The position numbers were made by a program, and so were the translations under genes. A stretch of 54,832 nt of DNA from Alphaproteobacteria bacterium (lineage in GTDB: Bacteria > Pseudomonadota > Alphaproteobacteria > Reyranellales > Reyranellaceae). How positions within the stretch are numbered: the stretch's first letter is position 1; each line of letters begins with the position of its first letter. The stretch is taken from the NCBI GenBank assembly GCA_947474005.1, contig CANJHI010000014.1, forward strand, positions 1 through 54,832, given 5' to 3'. Below, one piece after another: positions 30,649 through 39,950 of this stretch. The notes under the pieces were generated by a model. It did no database searches. It was not told where the DNA came from and worked only from the letters and a program-made list of their open reading frames with translations.

Positions 30649-32315
30649 TGAGCCAGTTGGGTCCCATCGACTATGCCGTCATCAGCCAGGCACTGATCGC
30701 CTCGGCGCGCGAGATGGGCGTAAAGCTTATTCGGTCGGCCTACTCCACCATCCTGCGCGAGGCGCGCGACGGCTCGGCCGGCCTGATGGACCGCTTCGGC
30801 AATACCGTGGCCCAGGCCGAACTCATTCCCATGCAGCTCGGCCCGATCGGCGAGACGCTGCGCGCCTGCCTAAGACGCCATCCGGTCGAGACGCTGAAAG
30901 AAGGCGACTTCCTGATCAACAACGACCCGTTCGAGGGCGGCCAGCACATTCCCGACGTGTTCATTTTTACGCCGATCTTCGTGTCGGGCCACGTCGTGGG
31001 CTTCGGCGCCTCGGTCGCGCACCATCTCGATCTCGGCGGTGGCGCCCCCGGCCTCAACATCCACGCGTCCGACGTCTATCAGGAAGGTCTCCGCTTCCCG
31101 CCCTCCAAGTACGATTTCCAGCGCGACTGGAACGGCGGCTCGTTCGAGCGCCTGGTCACCGCCAACGTGCGCGTTCCCGACCTCACTATCGGAGATTTCA
31201 ACGCGCAGTTCGCCGCCAACGCCATCGGCGTGATGCGGGTGAAGCAACTCTGCGAACGCTACGGCACCGACAAGGTCGAAGCGGCGATGCAGGAGATGCA
31301 GGACTATTCGGAGCGCCGCGTACGCGCTGCCATCGCTCAGGCGCCCAAGGGCACCTTCTATGGCGAAGACGCGGTCGACGATGATGGCCTCACCGACGAG
31401 CCGCTAGTGGTGAAGGCCAAGGTCACCATCTCCGACGACTCGGTCGAGATCGATTTCGAGGGTACCTGCGGCCAGGTGAAGCGCAACCTCAACTGCCCCT
31501 ACTCCAGCACGCTCTCGGCGGCGCTCAGCTGCGTGAAATCGGTGCTGACCAGCCCCGACATTCCCTACAACGAGGGCATGGCGCGGCCGATCACGATCAA
31601 AGTGCCCTACGGCTCGCTGCTCAATCCGCGGCCACCGGCGCCGGTCCGCGCGCGGATGATCCCGGCCTACCGCGTGTTCAACGCGGTGATGAAGGCGATG
31701 GCCCAGGCGCTGCCCGACAAGGTGATCGCCACGGGCTTCGATTGCACTACGGCCTTCTGCCTCTCTCACCTCGGCGAGAAAGGCTATAGCGTCTATCTCG
31801 AAATCTTCGGCGGCGGCTATGGCGGCTCGAGGGGCGCCGACGGCTGCGACGCCGTCGATTCGCCGCTCAGCAACTGTTCCAACGCCCCAGTCGAATCGCT
31901 CGACATCGACTACGACTTCTTCCGCATCGTCGGCTACGAGCTGGCCCCCGACTCCTTCGGCCTCGGCGCCCGTCGCGGCGGCGCCGGCTTCACCCGGCGC
32001 TGCGAGATCCTGCGCGACGACGTGCAGCTCGCGATCTACTCCGACCGCTTCCGCCTCGCCCCCGAAGGACTCCTGGGCGGCGAGCCCGGCCAGCGCGGCT
32101 ACTGCCGCGTCCACCGCGCCAACGGCACCACCGAAGAGCTGCGCAGCAAGGCCGCCGTCGATCTCGCCCGAGGGGATATCGTGGAAATGTTCGTGGGTGG
32201 CGGCGCCGGCTTCGGCCGCGTCGCCGAACGCCCAGACGCCATGATCGAGCGCGACCTGGCCGATGGGTTGCTTACACGCGATCCAAGGGCAGCACGGAAG
32301 CTGGCGGCGGAGTAA
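30648..32315 (+). CDS. hyuB: Hydantoinase/oxoprolinase subunit B
   Basis: The 555-residue partner of HyuA shows the family stretches LGPIDYAVISQALIASAREMG, STILREARDGSAGLMD, DFLINNDPFEGGQHIPDVFIFTPIF, VAHHLDLGGGAPGL, and near the end ELRSKAAVDLARGDIVEMFVGGGAGFG. The ATG at 30648 overlaps the hyuA stop and follows GGAGG by seven bases. The subunits form one enzyme, so expression is coupled. No transporter or hydantoin gene is adjacent. Confidence 0.94.
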   Translation: MSQLGPIDYAVISQALIASAREMGVKLIRSAYSTILREARDGSAGLMDRFGNTVAQAELIPMQLGPIGETLRACLRRHPVETLKEGDFLINNDPFEGGQHIPDVFIFTPIFVSGHVVGFGASVAHHLDLGGGAPGLNIHASDVYQEGLRFPPSKYDFQRDWNGGSFERLVTANVRVPDLTIGDFNAQFAANAIGVMRVKQLCERYGTDKVEAAMQEMQDYSERRVRAAIAQAPKGTFYGEDAVDDDGLTDEPLVVKAKVTISDDSVEIDFEGTCGQVKRNLNCPYSSTLSAALSCVKSVLTSPDIPYNEGMARPITIKVPYGSLLNPRPPAPVRARMIPAYRVFNAVMKAMAQALPDKVIATGFDCTTAFCLSHLGEKGYSVYLEIFGGGYGGSRGADGCDAVDSPLSNCSNAPVESLDIDYDFFRIVGYELAPDSFGLGARRGGAGFTRRCEILRDDVQLAIYSDRFRLAPEGLLGGEPGQRGYCRVHRANGTTEELRSKAAVDLARGDIVEMFVGGGAGFGRVAERPDAMIERDLADGLLTRDPRAARKLAAE

Positions 32316-32330
32316 CCGGTCTGCGCCGGC

Positions 32331-32738
32331 TCAGCCGGCGGACATCTTGAGAATGAGCGCCCATTGCACGTCGCTGACGGGCACGACGGACAACCGCGAC
32401 TGGCGCACCAAGCCGAAATCCTTGAGCCTGGGATCGGCCTTGATAGCGGCAAGTGTCACCGTCTTTTTTACCGACTCCACCGCCTTCACGTCGACCGTCA
32501 CGGCCTTGCCGTCCTTGTCGGTGGGATCGGGATAGGCTGCCTTCGCGACCTCGGCGATGCCCACGATCTCCTTGCCCTCGTTGGAATGGTAGAAAAAGCA
32601 ACGGTCGCCGGGCTTCATCGCCTTGAGATTGATGGCCGCCTGGGCATTGCGCACGCCGGTCCAGGACGTTTTCTTGTCCTTCACGAACTGCTGCCACGAA
32701 TATGCCGAAGGCTCGGATTTTATCAGCCAATGAGCCAT
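32331..32738 (-). CDS. EVE domain protein
   Basis: The 135-residue protein begins MAHWLIKSEPSAYSWQQF, the typical start of the EVE (thymocyte nuclear protein 1-like) fold, and continues TSWTGVRNAQAAINLKAMKPGDRCFFYHSNEGKEIVGIAEV. EVE domains form a PUA-like pocket thought to bind modified bases in nucleic acids. It is 14 bases before gpsA in the direction of reading from gpsA, so may be its last co-transcribed gene. Confidence 0.9.
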   Translation of the reverse strand: MAHWLIKSEPSAYSWQQFVKDKKTSWTGVRNAQAAINLKAMKPGDRCFFYHSNEGKEIVGIAEVAKAAYPDPTDKDGKAVTVDVKAVESVKKTVTLAAIKADPRLKDFGLVRQSRLSVVPVSDVQWALILKMSAG

Positions 32739-32752
32739 TTCACTCTCCCCAC

Positions 32753-33742
32753 CTATTCGCCTTCACGGCGCAACGGCCGCGCCAGCAGCGCGCGGATAGC
32801 ATCGTCGAGGTCCGCGCCGCGATGCAGGATAGCATCGACGGCCGAGCAGATCGGCATCTCGATGCCGAGCCGAGCTGCACGCGCCAGCACGGCTGGCGCC
32901 GTGGCCTCGCCTTCGACGACCTGCCGGCGTCCATCCATGTGACGGGCCAGTGTCGTGCCCTTGCCCAGCGCCAACCCCAGCGAGCGATTGCGCGACAACG
33001 GGCCGTTGCAAGTGAGCACGAGATCGCCGAGGCCGCTGAGGCCGGTCAGGGTTTCCAGACGGGCGCCCATGGCGAGGCCGAGGCGAGCCATCTCGGCAAA
33101 GCCGCGCGTGATCAGGGCGGCGGTCGCGTTATGGCCGAGGCCGCGGCCCTCGACGATGCCCGCGGCGATGGCGAGCACATTCTTCACAGCACCACCCAGC
33201 GACACGCCGGTGATGTCATCGGTCCAGTAGGGCCGGAAGGTGCCGGCCGCCAAGGCCGCTGCCAAATCGCGGCCGAGGCCGGCGTCGGCCGTGGCGATGC
33301 TGACGGCCGTCGGCAGGCCCTGCACTGCCTCCTCGGCGAAGCTCGGGCCCGACAGCATGGCGAGCGGCCGGCCCGGCAGGACTTCGCCGAGCACCTCCGG
33401 CATCAGCAGGCCGGTCGAGGCCTCGATACCCTTGGCGCAGATCACGATCGGAGTCGTGCCTGGCAGATCGCGCGCCACGATCCGCACCGCTTGTGCGGGA
33501 CACGCCAGCAACAGCGCATCGCAGGCGCCCAGGGACGCCAGAGCGGCAGCGACCTCGATGCCGGGCTCGAGAATCTGACCCGGCAGATAGACCGCGTTGA
33601 CGCGCTTGTGGACGATCGATGCCGAGATCGAAGGATCGCGCGACCACATGGTGACGCGCCGGTTGGCACGGCGCGCCAGACAGGCCAACGCCGTGCCCCA
33701 GGCACCGCCGCCGACCACGCCGATATGATGGACCGCCGTCAC
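32753..33742 (-). CDS. gpsA: Glycerol-3-phosphate dehydrogenase [NAD(P)+]
   Basis: The 329-residue enzyme reduces dihydroxyacetone phosphate to sn-glycerol 3-phosphate for phospholipid synthesis. Evidence: GVVGGGAWGTALA (dinucleotide site, residues 8-20), MLSGPSFAEE, GAVKNVLAIAAGIVEGRGLGHNATAALITRGFAEM with the catalytic Lys, and LSGLGDLVLTC. Its start overlaps the stop of the upstream TIGR02466 gene by four bases, giving the compact order tsaD, oxygenase-like, gpsA, EVE on one strand. Confidence 0.95.
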   Translation of the reverse strand: MTAVHHIGVVGGGAWGTALACLARRANRRVTMWSRDPSISASIVHKRVNAVYLPGQILEPGIEVAAALASLGACDALLLACPAQAVRIVARDLPGTTPIVICAKGIEASTGLLMPEVLGEVLPGRPLAMLSGPSFAEEAVQGLPTAVSIATADAGLGRDLAAALAAGTFRPYWTDDITGVSLGGAVKNVLAIAAGIVEGRGLGHNATAALITRGFAEMARLGLAMGARLETLTGLSGLGDLVLTCNGPLSRNRSLGLALGKGTTLARHMDGRRQVVEGEATAPAVLARAARLGIEMPICSAVDAILHRGADLDDAIRALLARPLRREGE

Positions 33743-34374
33743 AGGCTGAGATTCATCGCAATGGAAATGCGCTCGACATCGCCGCGGTAGGGCCTGACCT
33801 GGTGAAGCATCCAGGCGGGGAACATGACCAGGCGACCGGCCTTGGGACGCACGACCTCGGCGGCACCGGCCGACAGGCCTCCCGACATGGCAAAGCCCAG
33901 GTGAGGCGCGTACATCGCCGGGCCCGGCCCGCGCGGATCCATGAACTCGAGTTCGCCGCCCAGCGACGCATCGGCATCGATACCGGCATCGTCGACGTAA
34001 AACACCGCCGACCAGTAGCTGCCGGGGTGGCAGTGGAATTCATTGCCGTGACCCGTCCGGTTCACGTTCGCCCACATATTGGCACGCCACGTGATGGCGA
34101 TGGGCTTGCCCTCGCGATCCGTCGTCACGCGGTTGGCGAGGTTGCGGGCGAACGCCAGGAGCTTGATCGCCGGCGCACCGCCCCATCGATCCATGTCCCA
34201 GGTCGACTGCCAGCCGCCGAGGTTCGACGCCTGCGTGCCGGGATGCGCCTTCTCGCGCTGCGCGATCACCGCGCGCAGTTCGGCACAGAGCGTCGGCGCG
34301 TCGGGCAGGTCCGACAGGACGACCGGCGTGGCGAACAATGGAACGATATCGAAGCCCTGGCTCATGCCGGCCAT
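33739..34374 (-). CDS. TIGR02466 family putative 2OG-Fe(II) oxygenase
   Basis: The 211-residue protein matches the TIGR02466 group of 2-oxoglutarate/iron-type proteins: NMWANVNRTGHGNEFHCHPGSYWSAVFYVDD carries the first metal His pair, and VMFPAWMLHQVRPYRGDVERISIAMN holds the distal His with the Arg that binds 2-oxoglutarate. The acidic member of the facial triad is not obvious. The N-terminus reads IVPLFATPVV, also typical. ATG at 34374 lies one base after the tsaD stop; an in-frame ATG three codons on is equally likely. The substrate is unknown. Confidence 0.8.
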   Translation of the reverse strand: MAGMSQGFDIVPLFATPVVLSDLPDAPTLCAELRAVIAQREKAHPGTQASNLGGWQSTWDMDRWGGAPAIKLLAFARNLANRVTTDREGKPIAITWRANMWANVNRTGHGNEFHCHPGSYWSAVFYVDDAGIDADASLGGELEFMDPRGPGPAMYAPHLGFAMSGGLSAGAAEVVRPKAGRLVMFPAWMLHQVRPYRGDVERISIAMNLSL

Positions 34375-34375
34375 C

Positions 34376-35440
34376 CTACACCCGAACCGCGGCGGAAGGA
34401 TCGAGCGGCCAGCGCGGACGCGGCCGGAAGTCGAGAGCGTCTGTCTTGCCGAGCCGCAGGCGTTCGATGCCGGCCCAGGCGATCATGGCGCCATTGTCGG
34501 TGCAAAACCTGATCGGCGGCGCGACCAGCCGCGCACCGTGCGCGGCGGCGAGCGTTTCCAGGCGGCCGCGCAGATAGACATTCGCCGCAACTCCACCCGC
34601 CACCACGAGCGTGGTGGACGGCGCGAGGGCGAGCGCATTGGCGCAGCGATCGGCGAGCACGTCGCCCACGGTGCGTTGGAAGGAGGCGCAGAGATCGGCA
34701 ATGGCTTGCCCGTCCTCGGTCGGCAGCTTCTCCACCATCTGGCGCACCGCGGTCTTCAGGCCGGAGAAAGAGAAATCGCAGCCGGGCTTGCGCCACATCG
34801 GGCGCGGCAAGGCGAAGCGTTGCGGGTTGCCGCCCTTGGCCGCTGCCTCGACGGCGGGCCCGCCCGGGAAGCCAAGGCCCAGCAGCTTGGCGGTCTTGTC
34901 GAAGCATTCGCCCACGGCATCGTCGATCGTCGTCCCGAGTCGGGTGAAATCACCCCCCTGACTATCGGGACCGCGTACGGTGAGGAGCTGGCAGTGGCCG
35001 CCGGAGACGAGCAGCAGCAGATAGGGAAAGTCCACGTCCTCGGTGAGCCGTGCGGAAAGCGCATGGCCTTCGAGATGGTTGATGGCGAGGAACGGCTTGT
35101 CGTGGGCGAAGGCCAGCGCCTTGGCGGTCATGACGCCCACCAGCACGCCGCCGATCAGGCCGGGGCCGCCAGTGGCGGCAATACCGTCGAGATCGGCAAG
35201 GCCCAGCCGCGCTTCGGCCAACGCATCCATCACCAGCCCGTCGATCCGCTCGAGATGGGCGCGGGCGGCGATTTCCGGAACCACCCCACCGAAGCGGCGA
35301 TGCTCGGTGAGCTGGCTGTAGACGACGTTGGCAAGGATGTTGCCGCCCGGTCTGTTCGCAAGGGGGCCGCCGTCGGCCGGTGCCTCGACGATGGCGACCG
35401 CCGTTTCGTCGCAGCTTGTCTCGATTCCCAGCACGCGCAT
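34376..35440 (-). CDS. tsaD: tRNA N6-threonylcarbamoyladenosine transferase TsaD
   Basis: The 354-residue enzyme transfers threonylcarbamoyl to A37 of ANN-reading tRNAs. It starts [18 protein letters not shown]; metal-binding HxxxH is in [11 protein letters not shown] (about residue 120), with [29 protein letters not shown] and [14 protein letters not shown]. The tsaD-(oxygenase)-gpsA-EVE order on one strand with hemC divergent is typical of alphaproteobacteria. Its other partners tsaB, tsaC and tsaE are not in the window. Confidence 0.96.
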   Translation of the reverse strand: MRVLGIETSCDETAVAIVEAPADGGPLANRPGGNILANVVYSQLTEHRRFGGVVPEIAARAHLERIDGLVMDALAEARLGLADLDGIAATGGPGLIGGVLVGVMTAKALAFAHDKPFLAINHLEGHALSARLTEDVDFPYLLLLVSGGHCQLLTVRGPDSQGGDFTRLGTTIDDAVGECFDKTAKLLGLGFPGGPAVEAAAKGGNPQRFALPRPMWRKPGCDFSFSGLKTAVRQMVEKLPTEDGQAIADLCASFQRTVGDVLADRCANALALAPSTTLVVAGGVAANVYLRGRLETLAAAHGARLVAPPIRFCTDNGAMIAWAGIERLRLGKTDALDFRPRPRWPLDPSAAVRV

Positions 35441-35485
35441 GCGTGTCTTCTAGCGTCGCGCGCCCAGCTACGCTAGAGCAACGCC
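35441..35485. promoter_or_regulatory. Divergent tsaD/hemC promoter gap
   Basis: Only 45 bases separate the two starts. CTAGCG (35450-35455) and CGCTAG (35471-35476) form an inverted pair; TACGCT (35469-35474) could be the hemC -10 and TAGAAG on the other strand the tsaD -10. Both messages would have very short leaders. Confidence 0.35.
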
Positions 35486-36415
35486 ATGACCACTCCCCTT
35501 CTGCGGCTCGGCACGCGTGGTAGCAGACTGGCGCTCGTGCAGGCGGGTCTGGTGCGCGATGCCTTGGCGGCCGCCGTGCCGGCCCTCGCTGCGCCGGGTG
35601 CCATCGAAATCGTGGCCATAAAAACCACGGGCGATGCCATCCAGGACCGGCCACTGTCGGAAGCCGGCGGCAAGGGCCTGTTCGTCAAGGAAATCGAGGA
35701 AGCGCTGCTGGCGCGGCGCATCGATGCCGCGGTCCACAGCATGAAGGACATGCCCACGGCCCAGCCATCGGGACTCGCCATCTCGGCCTTCCTGCCGCGC
35801 GAGGATGCCCGCGACGTGTTGATCGCAGGGGACGTGCGGCGCATCGCCGATTTGAAGCAGGGCGCCGTCGTCGGCACCGCGGCACTCAGGCGGCGCGCCC
35901 AACTGCTGCACCGCCGGCCCGACCTGCAAATCGTGAACCTGCGCGGCAATGTCGAAACGCGCCTCGCCAAGCGCGCAGCGGGCGACGTCGAGGCCACCCT
36001 GCTGGCGCTGGCCGGCCTCAAGCGGCTCGGCATGGCCCATGTCGGCACGCCAGTGCCGGAAGACGAAATGCTACCGGCCGTCGGCCAGGGCGCGGTCTGC
36101 ATCGAATGCCGCGAGGACGATACGCAAACGCGCGGCTGGCTGGCCGCCATCGATCACGCACCGACCGCAACCTGCGTCGCCGCCGAGCACGCCATGCTCG
36201 CCGTTCTCGACGGCTCATGTCGAACGCCGATCGCCGGTCACGCGATTCTCACGGCCGACGGGGCGCTCCATCTGCGTGGCCTGATCGTGAAGCCGGATGG
36301 CTCGGAGGCACTCGCCACCGAACGTCGTGGCGCGGCCAGTGACGCCGAGGCCATGGGCTGCGACGCCGGCCTCGAACTCAAGCGCCGCGGCGGACCGGGC
36401 TTCCTCTCGACCTGA
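35486..36415 (+). CDS. hemC: Porphobilinogen deaminase (hydroxymethylbilane synthase)
   Basis: The 309-residue enzyme joins four porphobilinogens into hydroxymethylbilane. Signs: LRLGTRGSRLALVQAG at the N-terminus, KEIEEALLARRIDAAVHSMKDMPT with the catalytic Asp, VGTAALRRRAQLLHRRPDL, LRGNVETRL, and the dipyrromethane-cofactor Cys in VLDGSCRTPIAGHA (about residue 248). No hemD is next to it; the following gene is an M48 peptidase. Divergent from tsaD. Confidence 0.95.
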   Translation: MTTPLLRLGTRGSRLALVQAGLVRDALAAAVPALAAPGAIEIVAIKTTGDAIQDRPLSEAGGKGLFVKEIEEALLARRIDAAVHSMKDMPTAQPSGLAISAFLPREDARDVLIAGDVRRIADLKQGAVVGTAALRRRAQLLHRRPDLQIVNLRGNVETRLAKRAAGDVEATLLALAGLKRLGMAHVGTPVPEDEMLPAVGQGAVCIECREDDTQTRGWLAAIDHAPTATCVAAEHAMLAVLDGSCRTPIAGHAILTADGALHLRGLIVKPDGSEALATERRGAASDAEAMGCDAGLELKRRGGPGFLST

Positions 36416-36441
36416 TCCTGCGCCGCCCTTAGAGTCATCGC

Positions 36442-37269
36442 ATGCGTCCAGCCCTGCGATTGCCATTGATCCTGTGCGGAGCAGCCGTTCTTCTCGCGGC
36501 CTGCGAGACAGCGCCGGTCACCGGCCGCTCGCAGATCATGCTGATGAGCGAAAACGAGGAGCGCCAGATGGGCTTGCAAGCCTATCGGCAGGTGCTGGCG
36601 AAAGAGCCGCTGTCGCACGATGCGCAGGCCAATGCGCTGGTAGAGAAGGTCGGCAAACGGATCGCGGCAGCCGCCGAGCGACCGCCGGCGGAGATGTGGC
36701 GCGCGCCGCACTTCCGGTGGGAATTCTCCACCATCGACAAGAACGAGCCCAACGCCTTCTGCCTGCCCGGCGGCAAGGTCGCCGTCTATACCGGCATCCT
36801 GCCCATCACGCGTACCGAAGCGGGTCTGGCGGCGGTGATCGGCCACGAGGTGGCACATGCGCTGGCCCGCCATGGCGCCGAACGCATGAGCGACCAGATG
36901 GTGGCCTCGGTCGGTACGACGGCAGCGACGGCAGCGGCGGCGGCGCTGGCGACGACCGTCAGCGGCCGCAGCCGAACGTACCTACCGGCGATGATGGCCG
37001 CCGTGGGTGCTGGCGCCACCGTGGGCTTCATTCTGCCGATGTCACGGGCGCAGGAATCGGAAGCCGACCGCATCGGGCTGGTGCTGATGGCGTTGGCCGG
37101 CTACGACCCGCACGAGGCAATCGGCGTGTGGGAGCGCATGCGCGCGGCCAATGCCGGCAGTCGCCGGCAGGCCGAGTGGCTGAGCACGCATCCCGCCGAC
37201 ACGACGCGCCTGAACGACATCCGAGGCTGGGTGAACGAGGCCATGAAGTATTATCGCCGCCGTGACTGA
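36442..37269 (+). CDS. M48-family zinc metallopeptidase lipoprotein
   Basis: The 275-residue protein has a lipoprotein signal: a hydrophobic stretch and lipobox LLAAC (Cys21). The peptidase domain carries HEVAHALARH (zinc HExxH about residue 137) and the third-ligand region ESEADRIG. It resembles the Oma1/BepA-like group (family M48), periplasmic quality-control proteases. The second half includes an Ala-rich hydrophobic stretch (about 155-200). It overlaps the TusA-like gene by eight bases. Confidence 0.9.
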   Translation: MRPALRLPLILCGAAVLLAACETAPVTGRSQIMLMSENEERQMGLQAYRQVLAKEPLSHDAQANALVEKVGKRIAAAAERPPAEMWRAPHFRWEFSTIDKNEPNAFCLPGGKVAVYTGILPITRTEAGLAAVIGHEVAHALARHGAERMSDQMVASVGTTAATAAAAALATTVSGRSRTYLPAMMAAVGAGATVGFILPMSRAQESEADRIGLVLMALAGYDPHEAIGVWERMRAANAGSRRQAEWLSTHPADTTRLNDIRGWVNEAMKYYRRRD

Positions 37270-37489
37270 TACGCTCGAATACGACGCGACGGGACTTCTC
37301 TGTCCGCTGCCGGTGCTGCGGGCCAACCGCAAGCTGCGCGAGCTGCCGAGCGGCGGGCTGCTCACGGTACGCGCCACCGATCCCGCTGCCGAGCAGGACT
37401 TCCCCGCCTTCTGCCGCCAGACGGGCCATGAACTGGTGTCGAGCACGCGCGACGGTGAGACGCTGGTCTTCGTGATCCGGAAACGCTAG
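37262..37489 (+). CDS. TusA/SirA/YedF-family sulfur-carrier-like protein
   Basis: This 75-residue protein starts at GTG 37262 and has the family motif GLLCPLPVLRANRKL, with the persulfide-carrying Cys of CPxP at residue 14. The remainder (GLLTVRATDPAAEQDFPAFCRQTGHEL) fits the two-layer alpha/beta fold. Members relay sulfur in tRNA thiolation or other pathways. Its start lies inside the peptidase gene, suggesting coupled translation. The exact pathway is unknown. Confidence 0.85.
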   Translation: MTDTLEYDATGLLCPLPVLRANRKLRELPSGGLLTVRATDPAAEQDFPAFCRQTGHELVSSTRDGETLVFVIRKR

Positions 37490-37521
37490 GGACCTGACCC
37501 TCGAAGCCTCAGAGAGAGTTC

Positions 37522-38727
37522 ATGCCCAAGGTCACCTTCAAGACGATCGACACCGCCGACGTTTCCGGCAAGCGCGTGCTGGTGCGCGTCGATCTCAACG
37601 TGCCGATGAAGAACGGCAAGGTCACCGACGCCACGCGCATCGAGCGCGCCGCACCGACGATTGCGGAACTCGCGGCCAAGGGCGCACGCGTCGTCGTGCT
37701 GAGCCACTTCGGCCGCCCCGACGGCAAGCGCGTGCCGGAAATGTCGCTGAAGGCACTGGTCGAGCCATTGTCGCAGGCACTTGGCAAGCCGGTCGCCTTT
37801 GCCGACGATTGCATCGGCCCGCTGGCTGAAGACGCGGTGCGCGCGATGAAATCCGGCGAGGTGCTGCTGCTGGAGAACCTCCGCTTCCACAAGGAAGAGG
37901 AGAAGAATGACGCCGCTTTCATCGACAAGCTGTCGGTGCTGGGTGACCTCTATGTGAACGACGCCTTCTCGACCGCGCATCGCGCCCACGCCTCGACCGA
38001 GGGCATCGCCAACCGTTTGCCGGCGGTGGCAGGCCGGCTGATGCAGGCGGAGCTCGAGGCGCTCGACAAGGCCCTGGGCAATCCGAAGCGCCCCGTCTGC
38101 GCCGTCGTCGGCGGCGCCAAGGTTTCCACCAAACTCGACCTGTTGGGCAACCTCGTCGGCAAGGTCGACAAGCTCATCATCGGCGGCGGCATGGCCAACA
38201 CTTTCATGCACGCGCAAGGGATCAAGGTCGGCAAGTCATTGTGCGAGAAAGACCTGGCGCCGACGGCGCTCGAAATCCTGGAAAAGGCCAAGGCCGCAAA
38301 ATGCTCGGTGCTGCTGCCGATCGACGTCGTGGTAGCGGGCGAGTTCAAGGCCGGCGCCATCAGCAAGATCATCGACGCCAATGCCTGCCCCGACGACCAG
38401 ATGATCCTCGACGTCGGCCCGAAATCGATCGAACTCTATCTACGGGAAGTGGCGGACTGCGCCACTCTCGTCTGGAACGGACCGCTTGGCGCCTTTGAAA
38501 TTCCGCCGTTCGATACAGGCACCGTGGCCCTGGCGCGATCGGTCGCCCAGCTGACCGTTGCCGGCAAGCTGCTGTCGGTCGCAGGCGGCGGCGACACCGT
38601 GGCAGCGTTGGCGGCGGCAGGTGTCGAGGAGAAGTTCTCCTACGTCTCGACGGCCGGCGGCGCCTTCCTCGAATGGATGGAAGGCAAGACCCTGCCCGGC
38701 GTTGCGGCTCTGATCCGGGCGGCCTAA
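37522..38727 (+). CDS. pgk: Phosphoglycerate kinase
   Basis: The 401-residue glycolytic enzyme shows [114 protein letters not shown] and [11 protein letters not shown]. It transfers phosphate between 1,3-bisphosphoglycerate and ADP. GAGAGAG lies ahead of the ATG. No gap or fba gene is adjacent. Confidence 0.97.
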   Translation: MPKVTFKTIDTADVSGKRVLVRVDLNVPMKNGKVTDATRIERAAPTIAELAAKGARVVVLSHFGRPDGKRVPEMSLKALVEPLSQALGKPVAFADDCIGPLAEDAVRAMKSGEVLLLENLRFHKEEEKNDAAFIDKLSVLGDLYVNDAFSTAHRAHASTEGIANRLPAVAGRLMQAELEALDKALGNPKRPVCAVVGGAKVSTKLDLLGNLVGKVDKLIIGGGMANTFMHAQGIKVGKSLCEKDLAPTALEILEKAKAAKCSVLLPIDVVVAGEFKAGAISKIIDANACPDDQMILDVGPKSIELYLREVADCATLVWNGPLGAFEIPPFDTGTVALARSVAQLTVAGKLLSVAGGGDTVAALAAAGVEEKFSYVSTAGGAFLEWMEGKTLPGVAALIRAA

Positions 38728-38737
38728 GACTTGAGGC

Positions 38738-39352
38738 ATGAACGCCCCAACCACGCCACCAGACCGTCCCCGCCTGCCCTGGGATCCTCCGGAGCATTTC
38801 GAAAAGCGCATCCCCGACGGCGACAACCGCGAGCGCCTGGTCTGCGGACGCTGCGAATTCATCCACTATCAGAACCCCAAGGTGGTGGCCGGTGCGGTCT
38901 GCACGTGGCGGGATGCCAAGGGGGACGAGAAGATCCTCCTGGCCAAGCGGGCCATCGAACCGCGCAAAGGTTTCTGGACGCTGCCGGCGGGCTACATGGA
39001 ACTGGGCGAGACCACCGAGCAGGCCGCCCAGCGCGAGGCCCAGGAAGAGGCCTGCGCCACCATCGAGATCGACCGGCTACTCGCTATGTACAGCGTGGCG
39101 CGCATCGGCCAGGTGCAGATCATGTATCGCGCCCGGCTCGTCAACGCCGACATTGCAGCCGGCGTGGAGAGCGAGGAAGTGGCGCTAGTCGATTGGGCTG
39201 ACATCCCCTGGGATCAGCTGGCTTTCCCGACGGTGGTCTGGGCGCTCGCCCACTTCCATGAGTCGCGCGACAAGGCCGACTTCGCGACCTACTCCAACCC
39301 GACGGGCGATCTCGCTCGCATGTGGCCACCGCGGAAGCCGGCGGGGGTTTAG
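38738..39352 (+). CDS. Nudix hydrolase with N-terminal CxxC segment
   Basis: The 204-residue protein has a short cysteine pair (LVCGRCEFIHYQNPKVV, Cys36 and Cys39) and a Nudix box GYMELGETTEQAAQREAQEEACA (about residues 87-109) following GFWTLPAGYM; the late Gly of the box is Cys here. It is related to the ADP-ribose/NADH pyrophosphatase-like proteins that start in the same way. It follows pgk by 10 bases and may be co-transcribed. Substrate unknown. Confidence 0.88.
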   Translation: MNAPTTPPDRPRLPWDPPEHFEKRIPDGDNRERLVCGRCEFIHYQNPKVVAGAVCTWRDAKGDEKILLAKRAIEPRKGFWTLPAGYMELGETTEQAAQREAQEEACATIEIDRLLAMYSVARIGQVQIMYRARLVNADIAAGVESEEVALVDWADIPWDQLAFPTVVWALAHFHESRDKADFATYSNPTGDLARMWPPRKPAGV

Positions 39353-39353
39353 G

Positions 39354-39950
39354 TCAGCCTTCCTTGGCGAACGGGTTGTTCGGCCCGTCCCAGTAGCGCT
39401 TGAGCAGCGGCACCTGCAGGAAGGCGAAGACGAGCGTCAGCGGGAAACTCAGGAACATCTTGCTGGCGATCCAGGTATCGGTCGGAAAGCCGCGCCACAT
39501 CACTTCGTTGACTGCCGCCAACACGAAGAAGAACAGCGTCCAGCGCAGCGTGAGCTTGCGCCAGCCCTCGTCGGTGAGTCGGAACGCCGTGCCGAATAGC
39601 GGCTTCAGCAGCGGCCGTCGGAACAGCAGCAGGCCGCCGCCCAGGATCGTGCCAAACAGGCAGTTCACGATGGTGGGCTTCAGCTTGATGAAGGTGTCGT
39701 CCTGCAGCCAGATCGTGAGGCCGCCGAACACCAGCACGAAGAAGCCGCCGACCATCGGCATGATCGGCCAGCGCTTCTCCAGCATGCGGTAGCAGGGCAG
39801 TGCGATCGATGTCGCCACGATGAAGATGCCGGTGCCCCAGTAGATGCCCCAGCGGCCGTTGGCGACGAAGAACAGCACCAGCGGCCCGAGTTCCAGCGCA
39901 GTGGCGTAAAGCTTCCGCATGCCGCCCTGCTCTTCCGTCTTCTCGGTCAT
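39354..39950 (-). CDS. yciB: YciB / inner-membrane septation protein A
   Basis: The 198-residue membrane protein has about five hydrophobic segments; LELGPLVLFFVANGRWGIYWGTGIFIVATSIAL at the N-terminus, FGGLTIWLQDDTFIKLKPTIVNCLFG and RWTLFFFVLAAVNEVMWR are characteristic. The family is linked to cell-envelope and septation, and its start overlaps the ftsY stop by four bases, as in many alphaproteobacteria. It converges with the Nudix gene, one base between stops. Confidence 0.93.
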   Translation of the reverse strand: MTEKTEEQGGMRKLYATALELGPLVLFFVANGRWGIYWGTGIFIVATSIALPCYRMLEKRWPIMPMVGGFFVLVFGGLTIWLQDDTFIKLKPTIVNCLFGTILGGGLLLFRRPLLKPLFGTAFRLTDEGWRKLTLRWTLFFFVLAAVNEVMWRGFPTDTWIASKMFLSFPLTLVFAFLQVPLLKRYWDGPNNPFAKEG